Assembly (NCBI GenBank): GCA_947173495.1
Contig: CAMWFQ010000024.1
Coordinates: 1 to 64,000 of the forward strand
DNA: 64,000 nucleotides
From: an uncultured Lachnospiraceae bacterium
GTDB taxonomy: Bacteria > Bacillota > Clostridia > Lachnospirales > Lachnospiraceae
Reading direction: 5' to 3'
The translations under genes were made by a program, and so were the position numbers. Position 1 is the first letter of the stretch. Each line of letters begins with the position of its first letter. Below the pieces are notes generated by a model, which saw only the letters and a list, made by a program, of their open reading frames with translations, had not been told where the DNA came from and did no database searches. This document shows, one piece after another, positions 52,783 through 61,528 of this stretch.

Positions 52783-53748
52783 ATGAAAAACTACGACGTT
52801 ACTGCGTTGGGAGAACTGCTGATTGACTTTACGGAGAATGGAAAAAGCGGCCAGGGAAATCCCCTGTTTGAAGCAAATCCCGGCGGAGCGCCCTGCAATG
52901 TGCTTGCGATGCTCTCAAGACTGGGACACAGGACTTCCTTTATCGGAAAGGTGGGGAAGGACTTTTTCGGCGGGCAGCTGAAAGAGGCTATCACAGAGGT
53001 GGGAATCGATGCGGCAAACCTCTGTATGGACGAAGAGATTCACACAACTCTTGCCATGGTTCATACCTATCCTGACGGGGACAGGGACTTTTCCTTTTAC
53101 AGGAATCCGGGAGCCGATATGATGCTGACGGAAGAGGAGGTTTCGGAGGAGCTGATTGCAGATTCCAGAATTTTTCACTTCGGAACCCTTTCCATGACCC
53201 ATGAAGGGGTGAGGAATGCCACCAAGAAGGCGGTGGCCGCTGCCAAAAGAAGCGGTGCGATCGTTTCCTTTGATCCCAATCTGCGTCCGCCTCTGTGGAA
53301 GTCTCTGGAGGATGCAAAGCAGCAGGTGGCCTACGGCCTTTCTCAGTGCGACGTGCTCAAGATTTCCGACAATGAAATTCAGTGGTTTACCGGAAGAGAG
53401 GATTTTGACGAAGGGGTCAATGAGCTGAGAAGCCAGCATAACATTCCTCTGATCGTGCTTTCCATGGGGAAGGACGGGAGCAGAGCATATTATAAGGATC
53501 TGCGCGTGGATGCAGCCCCTTTCCTGCAGGAAAATACCATTGAGACAACCGGGGCGGGAGATACCTTTGGCGCCTGTTGTCTGCACTATATTCTTCAATA
53601 CGGGCTTGAGGATCTGGATGAAGAAAAGCTGAGGCAGATGCTGACCTTTGCCAATGCGGCGGCCTCGATCATCACCACCAGAAAGGGAGCCCTGAGGGTG
53701 ATGCCCACCAGGCAGGAGGTAGAGGAGCTGATAAAGAGCAGGCAGTGA
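52783..53748 (+). CDS. Fructokinase (PfkB family)
   Basis: This 321-residue PfkB/ribokinase-family kinase starts KNYDVTALGELLIDFTENG. It has the N-terminal signature FEANPGGAPCNVLAMLSRLG and the C-terminal signature ETTGAGDTFGACCLHYIL with the catalytic Asp. It would phosphorylate fructose from the upstream GH32 enzyme. ATG 52783 has a perfect AGGAGGGAAC RBS; upstream in-frame codons are discarded. Confidence 0.94.
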   Translation: MKNYDVTALGELLIDFTENGKSGQGNPLFEANPGGAPCNVLAMLSRLGHRTSFIGKVGKDFFGGQLKEAITEVGIDAANLCMDEEIHTTLAMVHTYPDGDRDFSFYRNPGADMMLTEEEVSEELIADSRIFHFGTLSMTHEGVRNATKKAVAAAKRSGAIVSFDPNLRPPLWKSLEDAKQQVAYGLSQCDVLKISDNEIQWFTGREDFDEGVNELRSQHNIPLIVLSMGKDGSRAYYKDLRVDAAPFLQENTIETTGAGDTFGACCLHYILQYGLEDLDEEKLRQMLTFANAAASIITTRKGALRVMPTRQEVEELIKSRQ

Positions 53749-53788
53749 ATGCAGCCGGACCGTGCAGAGCCATGGAAAGGAGGTTCTT

Positions 53789-54481
53789 ATGGAAAATACG
53801 GTAGAAGTAATGAATGGTCTCACTCTGGGCTCTGTGGTAATGCGCCTTTTGTTTGCAACTTTTACCGGAACGCTGATCGGGAGCGAGCGCAGCAGCAAAG
53901 GGAGAGTGGCGGGGGTAAAAACCCATTCTCTGGTATGTGTGGGCGCGGCTCTGGTCATGCTGACCAGCCTGTATATGCGGATCGATCTTGGCAGTCAGGG
54001 CGATCTTGCCAGACTGGGGGCTCAGGTGATCAGCGGCATTGGCTTTCTGGGAGTGGGGACCATCATCGTAACGGGCAGAAATCATGTAAAAGGCCTGACC
54101 ACGGCGGCAGGCCTGTGGGTATGTGCCTGCGAGGGACTTGCCATTGGGATCGGTTTCTGGAAGGGCGCGCTTGTGACGCTGATCCTCATCATGTTTATTC
54201 TGCGTGTTCTCTCGAAGCTGGATTTGCATATGCATCATTATGCAAAGTCCTTTGAGCTTTATGTGGAGTTTAATGCGGCAACGGATATCCGCAGGTTCAT
54301 GGAGGATGTGAGCAGGCAGAATGTGAGCCTGCGCTCGGTAGAGGTGACAAAGAGCAGGATAGACGGCAGCAGGCAGGCGGCAAACATAGGATTTGAAATG
54401 AGAAGGGGGAAGGACAGACCCGATCTGCTGGACTGGATCAGAGGACGGGATTACGTGCTGTATCTGGAAGAGCAGCTGTAG
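53789..54481 (+). CDS. MgtC/SapB family membrane protein
   Basis: This 230-residue protein has 4-5 TM segments: VVMRLLFATFTGTLIGSERS, THSLVCVGAALVMLTSLYM, ISGIGFLGVGTIIV, LTTAAGLWVCACEGLAIG. A cytosolic C-terminal ACT-like domain (~150-230) follows. MgtC proteins affect magnesium/pH adaptation and ATP synthase. ATG 53789 uses AAAGGAGG. It may be co-transcribed with the sucrose genes, 40 nt behind. Confidence 0.92.
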   Translation: MENTVEVMNGLTLGSVVMRLLFATFTGTLIGSERSSKGRVAGVKTHSLVCVGAALVMLTSLYMRIDLGSQGDLARLGAQVISGIGFLGVGTIIVTGRNHVKGLTTAAGLWVCACEGLAIGIGFWKGALVTLILIMFILRVLSKLDLHMHHYAKSFELYVEFNAATDIRRFMEDVSRQNVSLRSVEVTKSRIDGSRQAANIGFEMRRGKDRPDLLDWIRGRDYVLYLEEQL

Positions 54482-54526
54482 CAGGAGTTTTATGCATATG
54501 GGAACCCGGATAAAATATGTAACCGG

Positions 54527-54560
54527 AAAAGGGATGGTACGCGGTATCATTCCTTTTTTT
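54527..54560 (+). terminator. Terminator after mgtC
   Basis: GGGATGGTAC pairs with GTATCATTCC (two G-T pairs) around GCG, followed by seven Ts. Confidence 0.8.
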
Positions 54561-54567
54561 ATGCGCA

Positions 54568-54647
54568 GGCCCGTGCAGAGGAAGTATGCCACTAAAGTGG
54601 CGCACGGGCCGCGCGCGAGTAGGGGACAAAAAATCCTCCCCTACTCG
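54568..54647. repeat. Compound palindromes in the mgtC-GH130 gap
   Basis: GGCCCGTGC/GCACGGGCC (54568-54576 with 54602-54610) encloses GCCACT/AGTGGC. An 11-bp hairpin CGAGTAGGGGA/TCCCCTACTCG (54616-54626 with 54637-54647) follows. The second has an A-rich loop and no T-run. A partial echo, CAGGGGACAAAAATC, follows at 54654-54668. It may be a REP-like dispersed repeat. Confidence 0.55.
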
Positions 54648-54703
54648 ATTGCACAGGGGACAAAAATCTTCCTCTTCCTGATTGTTAAAAAATGAGAAAA
54701 TAG

Positions 54704-54766
54704 TTGATTAATTTAATCTTATATGATAAAGTTAATTAACAAGAATAAATTAACACGATCGGTTAA
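54704..54766 (+). promoter_or_regulatory. Promoter and LacI-type operator of the beta-mannan operon
   Basis: TTGATT (54704-54709), 17 nt, TAAAGT (54727-54732) is followed by the 17-nt near-perfect palindrome TTAACACGATCGGTTAA (54750-54766). Its centre is CGATCG, typical of LacI/GalR-family operators. It lies downstream of the start site and would block transcription. The LacI gene at 58263 is the natural candidate. Confidence 0.75.
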
Positions 54767-54787
54767 TCGGGAAAGGAAAGAGAGAAC

Positions 54788-55810
54788 ATGAGCAAGGTAA
54801 AAATTTATGGAATTTCAACGTCAAAGGTGCCCTGGCAGGATAAGCCGGCGGGGCATAAGGGAGCGCCGGTATGGAGGTATACAGAGAACCCCATTATCGG
54901 ACGGAACCCGGCAGAGGGCGTTGCAAGGATCTTCAACAGTGCGGTCATGCCGTACGGGGATGAGTTTATCGGGGTGTTCCGCGGGGAGCAGGTGAACGGC
55001 GTTCCTTATATTTATCTGGGAAGAAGCAGAGATGCGATCCACTGGGAGTTTGACGAGGAGAAAATTCCCTTTAAAGATGAAGAGGGGAAGGATTTTATGC
55101 CGGTCTATGCCTATGATCCGAGACTGGTAAAGATAGAAGATACTTACTATATTATGTGGTGCCAGGACTTTTACGGTGCTTCCATTGGTATGGCCAGAAC
55201 TACGGATTTCAAAACCTTTACCAGAATTGAAAACCCCTTCTTGCCCTTTAACCGGAATGCCGTGCTGTTCCCCCGGAAGGTAAATGGGAAGTTTTTGATG
55301 CTTTCACGGCCCAGCGACAGCGGCCACACTCCTTTCGGCGACATTTTTGTTTCGGAGAGCCCGGATATGGTTTACTGGGGAAAGCACCGTCATGTTATGG
55401 GCAAGAGCAGCGAATGGTGGGAGAGTCTGAAGATCGGCGGCGGCGCAGCGCCTGTTGAGACAAGCGAAGGCTGGCTTCTGTTTTATCATGGCGTTACCGG
55501 AACCTGCAACGGATATGTCTACAGTATCGGCGGGGCGATTCTGGATATAGACGATCCGTCCATCGTAAAATACCGCTGTGAGAATTTCCTTCTCACACCT
55601 GAAGAGTGGTATGAAGAGAGAGGATTCGTTCCGAATGTGGCGTTCCCCTGTGCTACCATGCAGGATGCGGAAACCGGAAGAATTGCCATCTACTATGGCT
55701 GTGCCGATACCTATGTGGGACTGGCATTTACCACAGCGGATGAAGTAGTGGATTACATAAAGGAGCACAGTGTGGTGAGGGAGTCCGATTCGGAGATCGG
55801 AAAAAGATAA
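54788..55810 (+). CDS. GH130 mannoside phosphorylase (mannooligosaccharide type)
   Basis: This 340-residue five-bladed beta-propeller enzyme has NPIIGRNPAEGVARIFNSAV, the catalytic-acid block VYAYDPRLVKIEDTYYIMW, FNRNAVLFPRKVNGKF, LKIGGGAAPVETSEGWLLFYHGV and a C-terminal IYYGCADTYVGLAF. It phosphorolyses beta-1,4-mannooligosaccharides to alpha-mannose-1-phosphate; the subfamily (GH130_2) is inferred by overall form and by its pairing with the second GH130 gene. First gene of the mannan operon. Confidence 0.9.
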   Translation: MSKVKIYGISTSKVPWQDKPAGHKGAPVWRYTENPIIGRNPAEGVARIFNSAVMPYGDEFIGVFRGEQVNGVPYIYLGRSRDAIHWEFDEEKIPFKDEEGKDFMPVYAYDPRLVKIEDTYYIMWCQDFYGASIGMARTTDFKTFTRIENPFLPFNRNAVLFPRKVNGKFLMLSRPSDSGHTPFGDIFVSESPDMVYWGKHRHVMGKSSEWWESLKIGGGAAPVETSEGWLLFYHGVTGTCNGYVYSIGGAILDIDDPSIVKYRCENFLLTPEEWYEERGFVPNVAFPCATMQDAETGRIAIYYGCADTYVGLAFTTADEVVDYIKEHSVVRESDSEIGKR

Positions 55811-55829
55811 CAGGGCCGCAGGAGAGAAT

Positions 55830-57020
55830 ATGATGTTTAATATAGAAATAAGGAAGCATCTGGAGGAAGTGATCATCCCCTTCTGGAAGAATTTGAAGGA
55901 TGAGGAGCAGGGGGGATTTTACGGATATCTGGGATATGATCTGAAACTGGATCAAAGGGCAGGGAAGGGCTGCATCCTGAACAGCAGGATCCTGTGGTTT
56001 TTCTCCAATGCATATCTGACTTTAAGGAATGAGGAGCTGCTCTCTTATGCAGAGCATGCGTTCCTTTTTTTGAAGGAGCGATGTCTGGATCAGGAAAATG
56101 GGGGCGTATACTGGTCTCTGACATATGACGGGAAACCGGAGGATACAACCAAACACACCTATAATCAGGCATTTGCGGTTTATGCGCTTTCTTCCTACTA
56201 CGATGCGTCGAAGGATGAGGAAGCGCTCGCACTGGCAAACCGGCTTTTTGAACTGATTGAGGACAGATGTAAGGATGAATACGGATATCTGGAGGCGTTT
56301 AATATCCGGTTTGAACCGGAGGAGAATGACAAGCTTTCGGAGAACGGAGTCATGGCGGAAAAGACCATGAATACACTGCTCCATGTTCTGGAGGCCTATA
56401 CAGAGCTGTACCGGGTTTCCCGCAGAGAGGAGGCGGGAAAACAGATCCGTTATTTGCTGGATCTGCTGGAGCGTAAAGTATACAACAGGGAAGCGGGACG
56501 TCAGGAGGTGTTTTTTGACCGTACCTGGCATTCCCTGATTGATCTGTGTTCGTACGGCCATGATATTGAGTCGGCCTGGCTGACAGACAGAGCGCTGGAA
56601 GTACTGGGGGACGAAGAGTATACGGAGCGTATTTCCCCCATCACAAGGCAGATCACGGAGAATATATACCGCAGAGCCTATATCGATCATTCCCTTGTAA
56701 ATGAGGCGGAAAACGGTGTGGTGGATACTACCCGCGTCTGGTGGGTACAGGCGGAAGCAGTGGTGGGATTTCTGAACGGGTATCAGAAATCTGCAGGAGA
56801 AGAAGGCGGGCCGCGCAGAGAATATCTGGAAGCGGCAGAGGACATCTGGAATTACATAAAGACGTATTTTGTGGACAAGCGGAAAGGCTCCGAGTGGTAC
56901 TGGGCTCTGGACAGGGAGAAGCGCCCCCTGGACAGGCCCATAGTGGAGCCCTGGAAATGCCCTTACCATAACGGTAGAATGTGCTTTGAAGTGATCAGGA
57001 GGATGAAGAATGGTACATAA
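55830..57020 (+). CDS. AGE-family epimerase (cellobiose/mannobiose 2-epimerase)
   Basis: This 396-residue (alpha/alpha)6-barrel protein has [26 protein letters not shown] (in parts: [14 protein letters not shown]), [24 protein letters not shown] and [21 protein letters not shown], with the conserved His residues of cellobiose 2-epimerases. It turns mannobiose into mannosyl-glucose, the substrate of the next gene. It overlaps the next gene by 11 nt. Confidence 0.9.
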   Translation: MMFNIEIRKHLEEVIIPFWKNLKDEEQGGFYGYLGYDLKLDQRAGKGCILNSRILWFFSNAYLTLRNEELLSYAEHAFLFLKERCLDQENGGVYWSLTYDGKPEDTTKHTYNQAFAVYALSSYYDASKDEEALALANRLFELIEDRCKDEYGYLEAFNIRFEPEENDKLSENGVMAEKTMNTLLHVLEAYTELYRVSRREEAGKQIRYLLDLLERKVYNREAGRQEVFFDRTWHSLIDLCSYGHDIESAWLTDRALEVLGDEEYTERISPITRQITENIYRRAYIDHSLVNEAENGVVDTTRVWWVQAEAVVGFLNGYQKSAGEEGGPRREYLEAAEDIWNYIKTYFVDKRKGSEWYWALDREKRPLDRPIVEPWKCPYHNGRMCFEVIRRMKNGT

Positions 57021-58185
57021 ACAATATTATGTGGAGCAGGCCAAGGTGGACAGGCTTGTAGCCAGAAAGAATCAGAAAAGTGATTTTTATAACGGCATTT
57101 ACGACAGGTACAGATATCCGGTGCTGACCCGGGAGTTTGCACCGGTGATTTGGAGATATGATCTGGAAGAAGAGACGAATCCGTATTTCATGGAGCGCCT
57201 GGGAATCAACGCAGTGATGAATTCCGGCGCGATCTATTTGGACGGAAAATACTATATGGTGGTGCGGGTGGAAGGAAATGACCGGAAATCCTTCTTTGCA
57301 GTGGCGGAAAGCGATACGGGAATCGATGGCTTCCATTTCTGGGATTACCCGGTGCAGCTGCCGGATACCTGCCCGGAGGAGACGAACGTATATGATATGC
57401 GTCTGACCAGCCATGAGGACGGCTGGATCTATGGCGTATTCTGCTCGGAGAGCAAGGACAGGGAAAATCCGGATCTGTCGGCGGCTGTGGCGGAGGCCGG
57501 TATTGTCAGGACAAAGGACTTAAAGACCTGGGAGAGACTGGATAATCTGAAGACACTGTGTTCTCCTCAGCAGAGAAACGTGGTGCTCCATCCGGAGTTC
57601 GTAGACGGAAAGTACGCGTTCTATACCAGACCCATGGACGGCTTTATTGAGACGGGAAGCGGCGGGGGAATCGGCTTTGGCCTGTGCGATGATATTGCGC
57701 ATGCGGTGATCGACGAGGAAAAGATCATCAGCCGGAGAATTTACCACACCCTTACAGAGGCCAAGAACGGGGCAGGCGCGGTTCCTATCAGAGGTAAAAA
57801 CTGTTGGATCCACATTGCCCATGGGGTGCGTAATACGGCGGCGGGGCTTCGGTATGTGCTTTATGCTTTCGGCACGGATTTGAAAGACCCTTCCAAAACC
57901 ATCGCGGAGCCCTCCGGTGTGTTCCTGGTACCCTTTGGCGAGGAGCGCGTGGGAGACGTCTCCAATGTAGTATTTACAAACGGAGCCGTGGCCAGGGAGA
58001 ACGGTGATGTGTACATTTATTATGCTTCCTGTGATACCAGGATGCATGTTGCGACGACGACCATCGATAAGCTCGAGGACTATCTCTTCCGCACACCCAG
58101 GGATCCTCACAGATCGGTGGATTGCGTCACGCAGAGATGCGAACTGATCCGCAAAAATCAGAAGATACTGGCGGCGGAAGCGTAG
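57010..58185 (+). CDS. GH130 4-O-beta-D-mannosyl-D-glucose phosphorylase
   Basis: This 391-residue GH130_1-type enzyme has the N-terminal helix [27 protein letters not shown] (in parts: [15 protein letters not shown]), then NAVMNSGAI and [19 protein letters not shown] with the candidate Asp. [29 protein letters not shown] and [14 protein letters not shown] follow. It converts mannosyl-glucose and phosphate into mannose-1-phosphate and glucose. With the epimerase and the other GH130 it makes the intracellular beta-mannan route. Confidence 0.92.
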   Translation: MVHKQYYVEQAKVDRLVARKNQKSDFYNGIYDRYRYPVLTREFAPVIWRYDLEEETNPYFMERLGINAVMNSGAIYLDGKYYMVVRVEGNDRKSFFAVAESDTGIDGFHFWDYPVQLPDTCPEETNVYDMRLTSHEDGWIYGVFCSESKDRENPDLSAAVAEAGIVRTKDLKTWERLDNLKTLCSPQQRNVVLHPEFVDGKYAFYTRPMDGFIETGSGGGIGFGLCDDIAHAVIDEEKIISRRIYHTLTEAKNGAGAVPIRGKNCWIHIAHGVRNTAAGLRYVLYAFGTDLKDPSKTIAEPSGVFLVPFGEERVGDVSNVVFTNGAVARENGDVYIYYASCDTRMHVATTTIDKLEDYLFRTPRDPHRSVDCVTQRCELIRKNQKILAAEA

Positions 58186-58195
58186 GGGCGGCTGA

Positions 58196-58224
58196 TTGCA
58201 TTTCTGAAAATGCTGTGTTATACT
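58196..58224 (+). promoter_or_regulatory. Promoter of the LacI gene
   Basis: TTGCAT, a 17-nt spacer and TATACT lie 38 nt before the start. An inverted repeat TTCAC-N10-GTGAA (58227-58246) follows and may be an autoregulatory site. Confidence 0.55.
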
Positions 58225-58262
58225 CTTCACGTTGATATTTGTGAAACAGTGAGGACATTCTG

Positions 58263-59300
58263 ATGGGGAAGGTTACGATTCAGAGTATTGCAAAGGAGCT
58301 GGGATTTTCCAGAAATACGGTGGCTATGGCCCTGAAGGGCAACGAGGCCGTGAAACCCAAAACGCGGGAAATGATACTGAAATATGCTGAAAGTATAGGG
58401 TATCCCGGCGTATATTCATTTCAGTCCTTTGAAAAGGAAGAAGACAGAAAAGAGGGTGCGGTCTATCGTGTGATGATCCTGCGCAAGCCGGATGTGGCCG
58501 TTTACTGGGACAAGATTATTAACGGAATTTCCGAAGAAGCCAGCAGAAACAGATGCCAGACACAGGTTGCGGTGATAAGCGATGAGATGGAGGAAAACCG
58601 GCAGTTTCCTTTGGGACTTGATGAAAATATTCAGGCTGTGTTTTGCGTCAAGATGCTCAACAGGGATTATATCCAGAAAATAAAGCAAAAGGGGATCCAG
58701 GTATATATGCTGGACCGCTGTAAGGATGATGAGGGGCCGCCGCTGGGGGATATTGTGAAGACAGAAGGATTCAATGCCATAGCACAGATCACCCGTCATC
58801 TTCTGGACCAGGGAATGAGAAGAATCGGATTCCTCAATGAGAGCAGCAGCCTGTATGAAACGATGTTTGACCGCTACAGCGGATATCTGTATGCTATGAA
58901 GCAGGCGGGGATCGAACCGGATCCTTCCATTGTACTGCCGGATGCAAAGGAAAGTGAATTTTATTTTGACGAGACCTTTGAGAAAGTGGTGGAGGGCTAC
59001 AGGGAGCTGCCGGAGGCGGTAGTGTGCGGAAATGATGAAATCGCCAAGCTGTTGACCCGCGCGTTACACAAAAAGGGAATCCGCGTGCCGGAGGATATAG
59101 CGGTTACGGGATTCGACAACGATGAGGAGGGAATGCTTGCACCGTTTTTTACTACGGTTAATGTGGATGCAAAGTGGATCGGCAGACGCATGATCCAGTG
59201 CTTCTTGTGGAGAATGCAGCATCCCGACGCTCCTTATGAAAAGATAGCTGTTCTGGGGCAGGTCGTGATACGCAGATCATCCTGCCGCCAGGGGATATAA
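58263..59300 (+). CDS. LacI-family transcriptional regulator
   Basis: This 345-residue protein starts with a LacI HTH (VTIQSIAKELGFSRNTVAMALKG) and the hinge region. A periplasmic-binding-like effector domain follows (VMILRKPDVAVYWDKIINGI, DIAVTGFDNDEEGMLAPFFTTVNVD). It is probably the repressor of the mannan operon and binds the operator at 54750 and perhaps sites near 59380-59570. The effector is likely a manno-oligosaccharide or its product. Confidence 0.93.
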   Translation: MGKVTIQSIAKELGFSRNTVAMALKGNEAVKPKTREMILKYAESIGYPGVYSFQSFEKEEDRKEGAVYRVMILRKPDVAVYWDKIINGISEEASRNRCQTQVAVISDEMEENRQFPLGLDENIQAVFCVKMLNRDYIQKIKQKGIQVYMLDRCKDDEGPPLGDIVKTEGFNAIAQITRHLLDQGMRRIGFLNESSSLYETMFDRYSGYLYAMKQAGIEPDPSIVLPDAKESEFYFDETFEKVVEGYRELPEAVVCGNDEIAKLLTRALHKKGIRVPEDIAVTGFDNDEEGMLAPFFTTVNVDAKWIGRRMIQCFLWRMQHPDAPYEKIAVLGQVVIRRSSCRQGI

Positions 59301-59330
59301 AATTGAAAACAGATACAGATGACAAAAAAG

Positions 59331-59355
59331 AGTCCGGAAAGTCCGGGCTCTTTTT
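59331..59355 (+). terminator. Terminator after the LacI gene
   Basis: GAGTCCGG pairs with CCGGGCTC (one G-T) around AAGT, followed by TTTTT. Confidence 0.85.
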
Positions 59356-59379
59356 GCACACATAGATGCATTGTGAATG

Positions 59380-59570
59380 TTGCACAAATATAGTGCATAA
59401 TAGTGCAATTTATAAAAAGTAATTTTATTTAAAACGCCTAAAATGCATAAATATGGCGAATAATATTGACCTTTAGCGAGCGTGGCGTTAAAATATTTAT
59501 AATCAATTTAGAGATTGCACGATTTTGTATCACATATAAAAATGGTAAATATAATGCAAAATAGTGCATT
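59380..59570 (+). promoter_or_regulatory. Promoter and TTGCAC/GTGCA repeats before the mannan transporter
   Basis: A promoter TTGACC (59466-59471), 17 nt, TAAAAT (59489-59494) lies here. Around it are TTGCAC (59380, 59515) and GTGCAT/GTGCAA (59393, 59403, 59564) units in inverted and direct order. They look like dispersed operator half-sites flanking the promoter. Confidence 0.55.
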
Positions 59571-59601
59571 CTGAAATTTGAAAAGAGAGGAGAAAGTGAG
59601 G

Positions 59602-60549
59602 ATGGCAGTAAGTAAGAAAGCGGCGCCTGAGAGCTTCAAAACAAGGTGCCAAAGGACGTGGAGGGAAATGGTCAAATACAGATGGCTGTATTTTTTGCTG
59701 ATTCCCGGAATTCTGTTTTTTGCAATATTCAAATATGTACCGATGTATGGTTTGAAGATTGCTTTTATGGATTATAACCAGTATGATCCGTCAAAAAGTC
59801 TGTGGGTAGGACTGGATCAGTTTGTAAAACTGTTTTCCAAGCGGTCGTTTATTCCTGTTCTGCGCAACACAGTTGTCATCAGTCTGCTGAAGCTGATCAT
59901 CGGCTTCCCGATCCCGGTTATTCTGGCGCTGATGATGAATGAAATGCGGAGCCTGAAGTTTAAGAAGGTTTCACAGACATTGTTATATCTGCCCCATTTT
60001 ATTTCCTGGGTTATCCTGGCAGGTATTATTATGACACTGCTGGATCCCGACAACGGGTTGATCACACAGGTCATCGCCCGGCTTACGGGAGAGAGGGTCA
60101 TGGTTCTGACCAGTCCCAAATGGTTTGTTCCCATGCTGATTGTGACCGATATCTACAAAGGAATGGGCTGGGGAACCATTCTCTACTTCGCGGCAATCAG
60201 CGGCATTGACCCACAGCTTTATGAGGCAGCCTCCATCGACGGAGCCGGCAAGTGGAAGCAGGCGTTGAACATTACACTGCCCTCCATCATACCTACCATT
60301 GTCGTATGCTTTATCCTGAACTGCGGTAATATTCTCAATGCCGGCTTTGATCAGATCTTTATGTTATATTCCACGCACGTATATGATGTGGCGGATATCA
60401 TTGATACGTATGTATATCGAATGGGTATTGAAAATGCGGATTACTCTTTCAGTACGGCGGCTGGTATGTTTAAGTCGGTAGTGGCATTCATACTTATCGT
60501 GGTGGTGAACAATATCGCAAAGAAGACCGGAAACGAAGGTCTGTACTAG
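59602..60549 (+). CDS. CUT1 ABC transporter permease (LplB/YteP type)
   Basis: This 315-residue permease starts MAVSKKAAPESFKTRCQRTW. It has TM1 at WLYFLLIPGILFFAIFKYVP and the EAA loop YEAASIDGAGKWKQALNITLPSI. ATG 59602 is chosen for the GAGAGGAGAAAGTGAGG upstream; a TTG at 59578 is rejected. It is first in the transporter operon and pairs with the next permease. Confidence 0.93.
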   Translation: MAVSKKAAPESFKTRCQRTWREMVKYRWLYFLLIPGILFFAIFKYVPMYGLKIAFMDYNQYDPSKSLWVGLDQFVKLFSKRSFIPVLRNTVVISLLKLIIGFPIPVILALMMNEMRSLKFKKVSQTLLYLPHFISWVILAGIIMTLLDPDNGLITQVIARLTGERVMVLTSPKWFVPMLIVTDIYKGMGWGTILYFAAISGIDPQLYEAASIDGAGKWKQALNITLPSIIPTIVVCFILNCGNILNAGFDQIFMLYSTHVYDVADIIDTYVYRMGIENADYSFSTAAGMFKSVVAFILIVVVNNIAKKTGNEGLY

Positions 60550-60565
60550 GGAGGGAGTGAAAAAG

Positions 60566-61459
60566 ATGCAAAAACATATGGCAATTAAGCGCAGCAGGGG
60601 AGAGGTCGCTTTCAGCGTATTTAACTACATATTTTTCATCCTGCTTTGTATTATCATGGTGTATCCGTTCTGGCATGTAATCATGATGTCCTTAAGTTCG
60701 GTTGAAGCCACCGCAAAAGGCGGCGTATTCCTCTGGCCCAAGGGTTTTAATCTGGATACATACGCAAAGGTGTTTAAGGATCCTTCCATATGGAACGGCT
60801 ACCTGACAACAATAGTGGTGACCATATCAGGCGCTTTCTTTGGAACGCTGTTTACGGCAACCACAGCATACCCGCTTTCCAAAAAGGATCTGCCCTTTTC
60901 CAAAACAATGCTTCTTCTGGTGCTTTTTACCATGCTGTTTTCGGGCGGCATGATTCCCGGATATCTGCTGATGAAAAATCTTGGCCTGATCGACAACCGC
61001 TTATCTCTGGTCCTGCCGGGACTGGTCAGCGCTTATAACGTAATCATTATGAAGAGCTTTTTCCAGTCGATTCCGGAGAGCCTGGAGGAATCCGCCAAGA
61101 TTGACGGCGCTACGGAGGTGACGATCTTCTGGAAAATCATACTTCCTCTTTCGAAGGCCACCATTGCCACGATTGCGTTGTTTACGGCAGTGGGATACTG
61201 GAATGATTATTTTTCAACAGTGCTTTATATTAACACAAAAGAAAAATGGGCGTTGCAGGCAGTTCTCCGATACATGCTTACCAATACCAACCAGGCTATG
61301 CAGTCTGCCGGAGTAACCGTTGCAGCGGCAACAAATGTAACGGCGGCAACCATTAAATCGGCGTCCGTTGTAATCGCAACCGTTCCTATCCTGTGCGTAT
61401 ATCCCTTTGTACAGAAGTATTTCGTAAAGGGTGTTATGATCGGCGGCGTAAAGGGTTAA
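60566..61459 (+). CDS. CUT1 ABC transporter permease (YtcP type)
   Basis: This 297-residue permease starts MQKHMAIKRSRGEVAFSVFN and has six TM segments. Its EAA loop is ESLEESAKIDGATEVTIFWK and its tail is YPFVQKYFVKGVMIGGVKG. ATG 60566 is preferred over GTG 60557, which overlaps the GGGAGGGAG RBS. Confidence 0.93.
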   Translation: MQKHMAIKRSRGEVAFSVFNYIFFILLCIIMVYPFWHVIMMSLSSVEATAKGGVFLWPKGFNLDTYAKVFKDPSIWNGYLTTIVVTISGAFFGTLFTATTAYPLSKKDLPFSKTMLLLVLFTMLFSGGMIPGYLLMKNLGLIDNRLSLVLPGLVSAYNVIIMKSFFQSIPESLEESAKIDGATEVTIFWKIILPLSKATIATIALFTAVGYWNDYFSTVLYINTKEKWALQAVLRYMLTNTNQAMQSAGVTVAAATNVTAATIKSASVVIATVPILCVYPFVQKYFVKGVMIGGVKG

Positions 61460-61528
61460 GGGATTTTTATGCAGAGGCTGTGTAAGCCCTGCAATGAAAA
61501 CAAAAATTATATTAATGGGAGGTAAACT

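Noticed and set aside
52915..54592. Long minus-strand frames opposite fructokinase and mgtC
   Set aside because: They are shadows of two well-supported plus-strand genes; their sequences are low in plausible protein features.
54492..54695. A 67-codon plus-strand frame in the mgtC-GH130 gap
   Set aside because: It runs through a terminator and two palindromes, has no RBS and no recognisable protein sequence.
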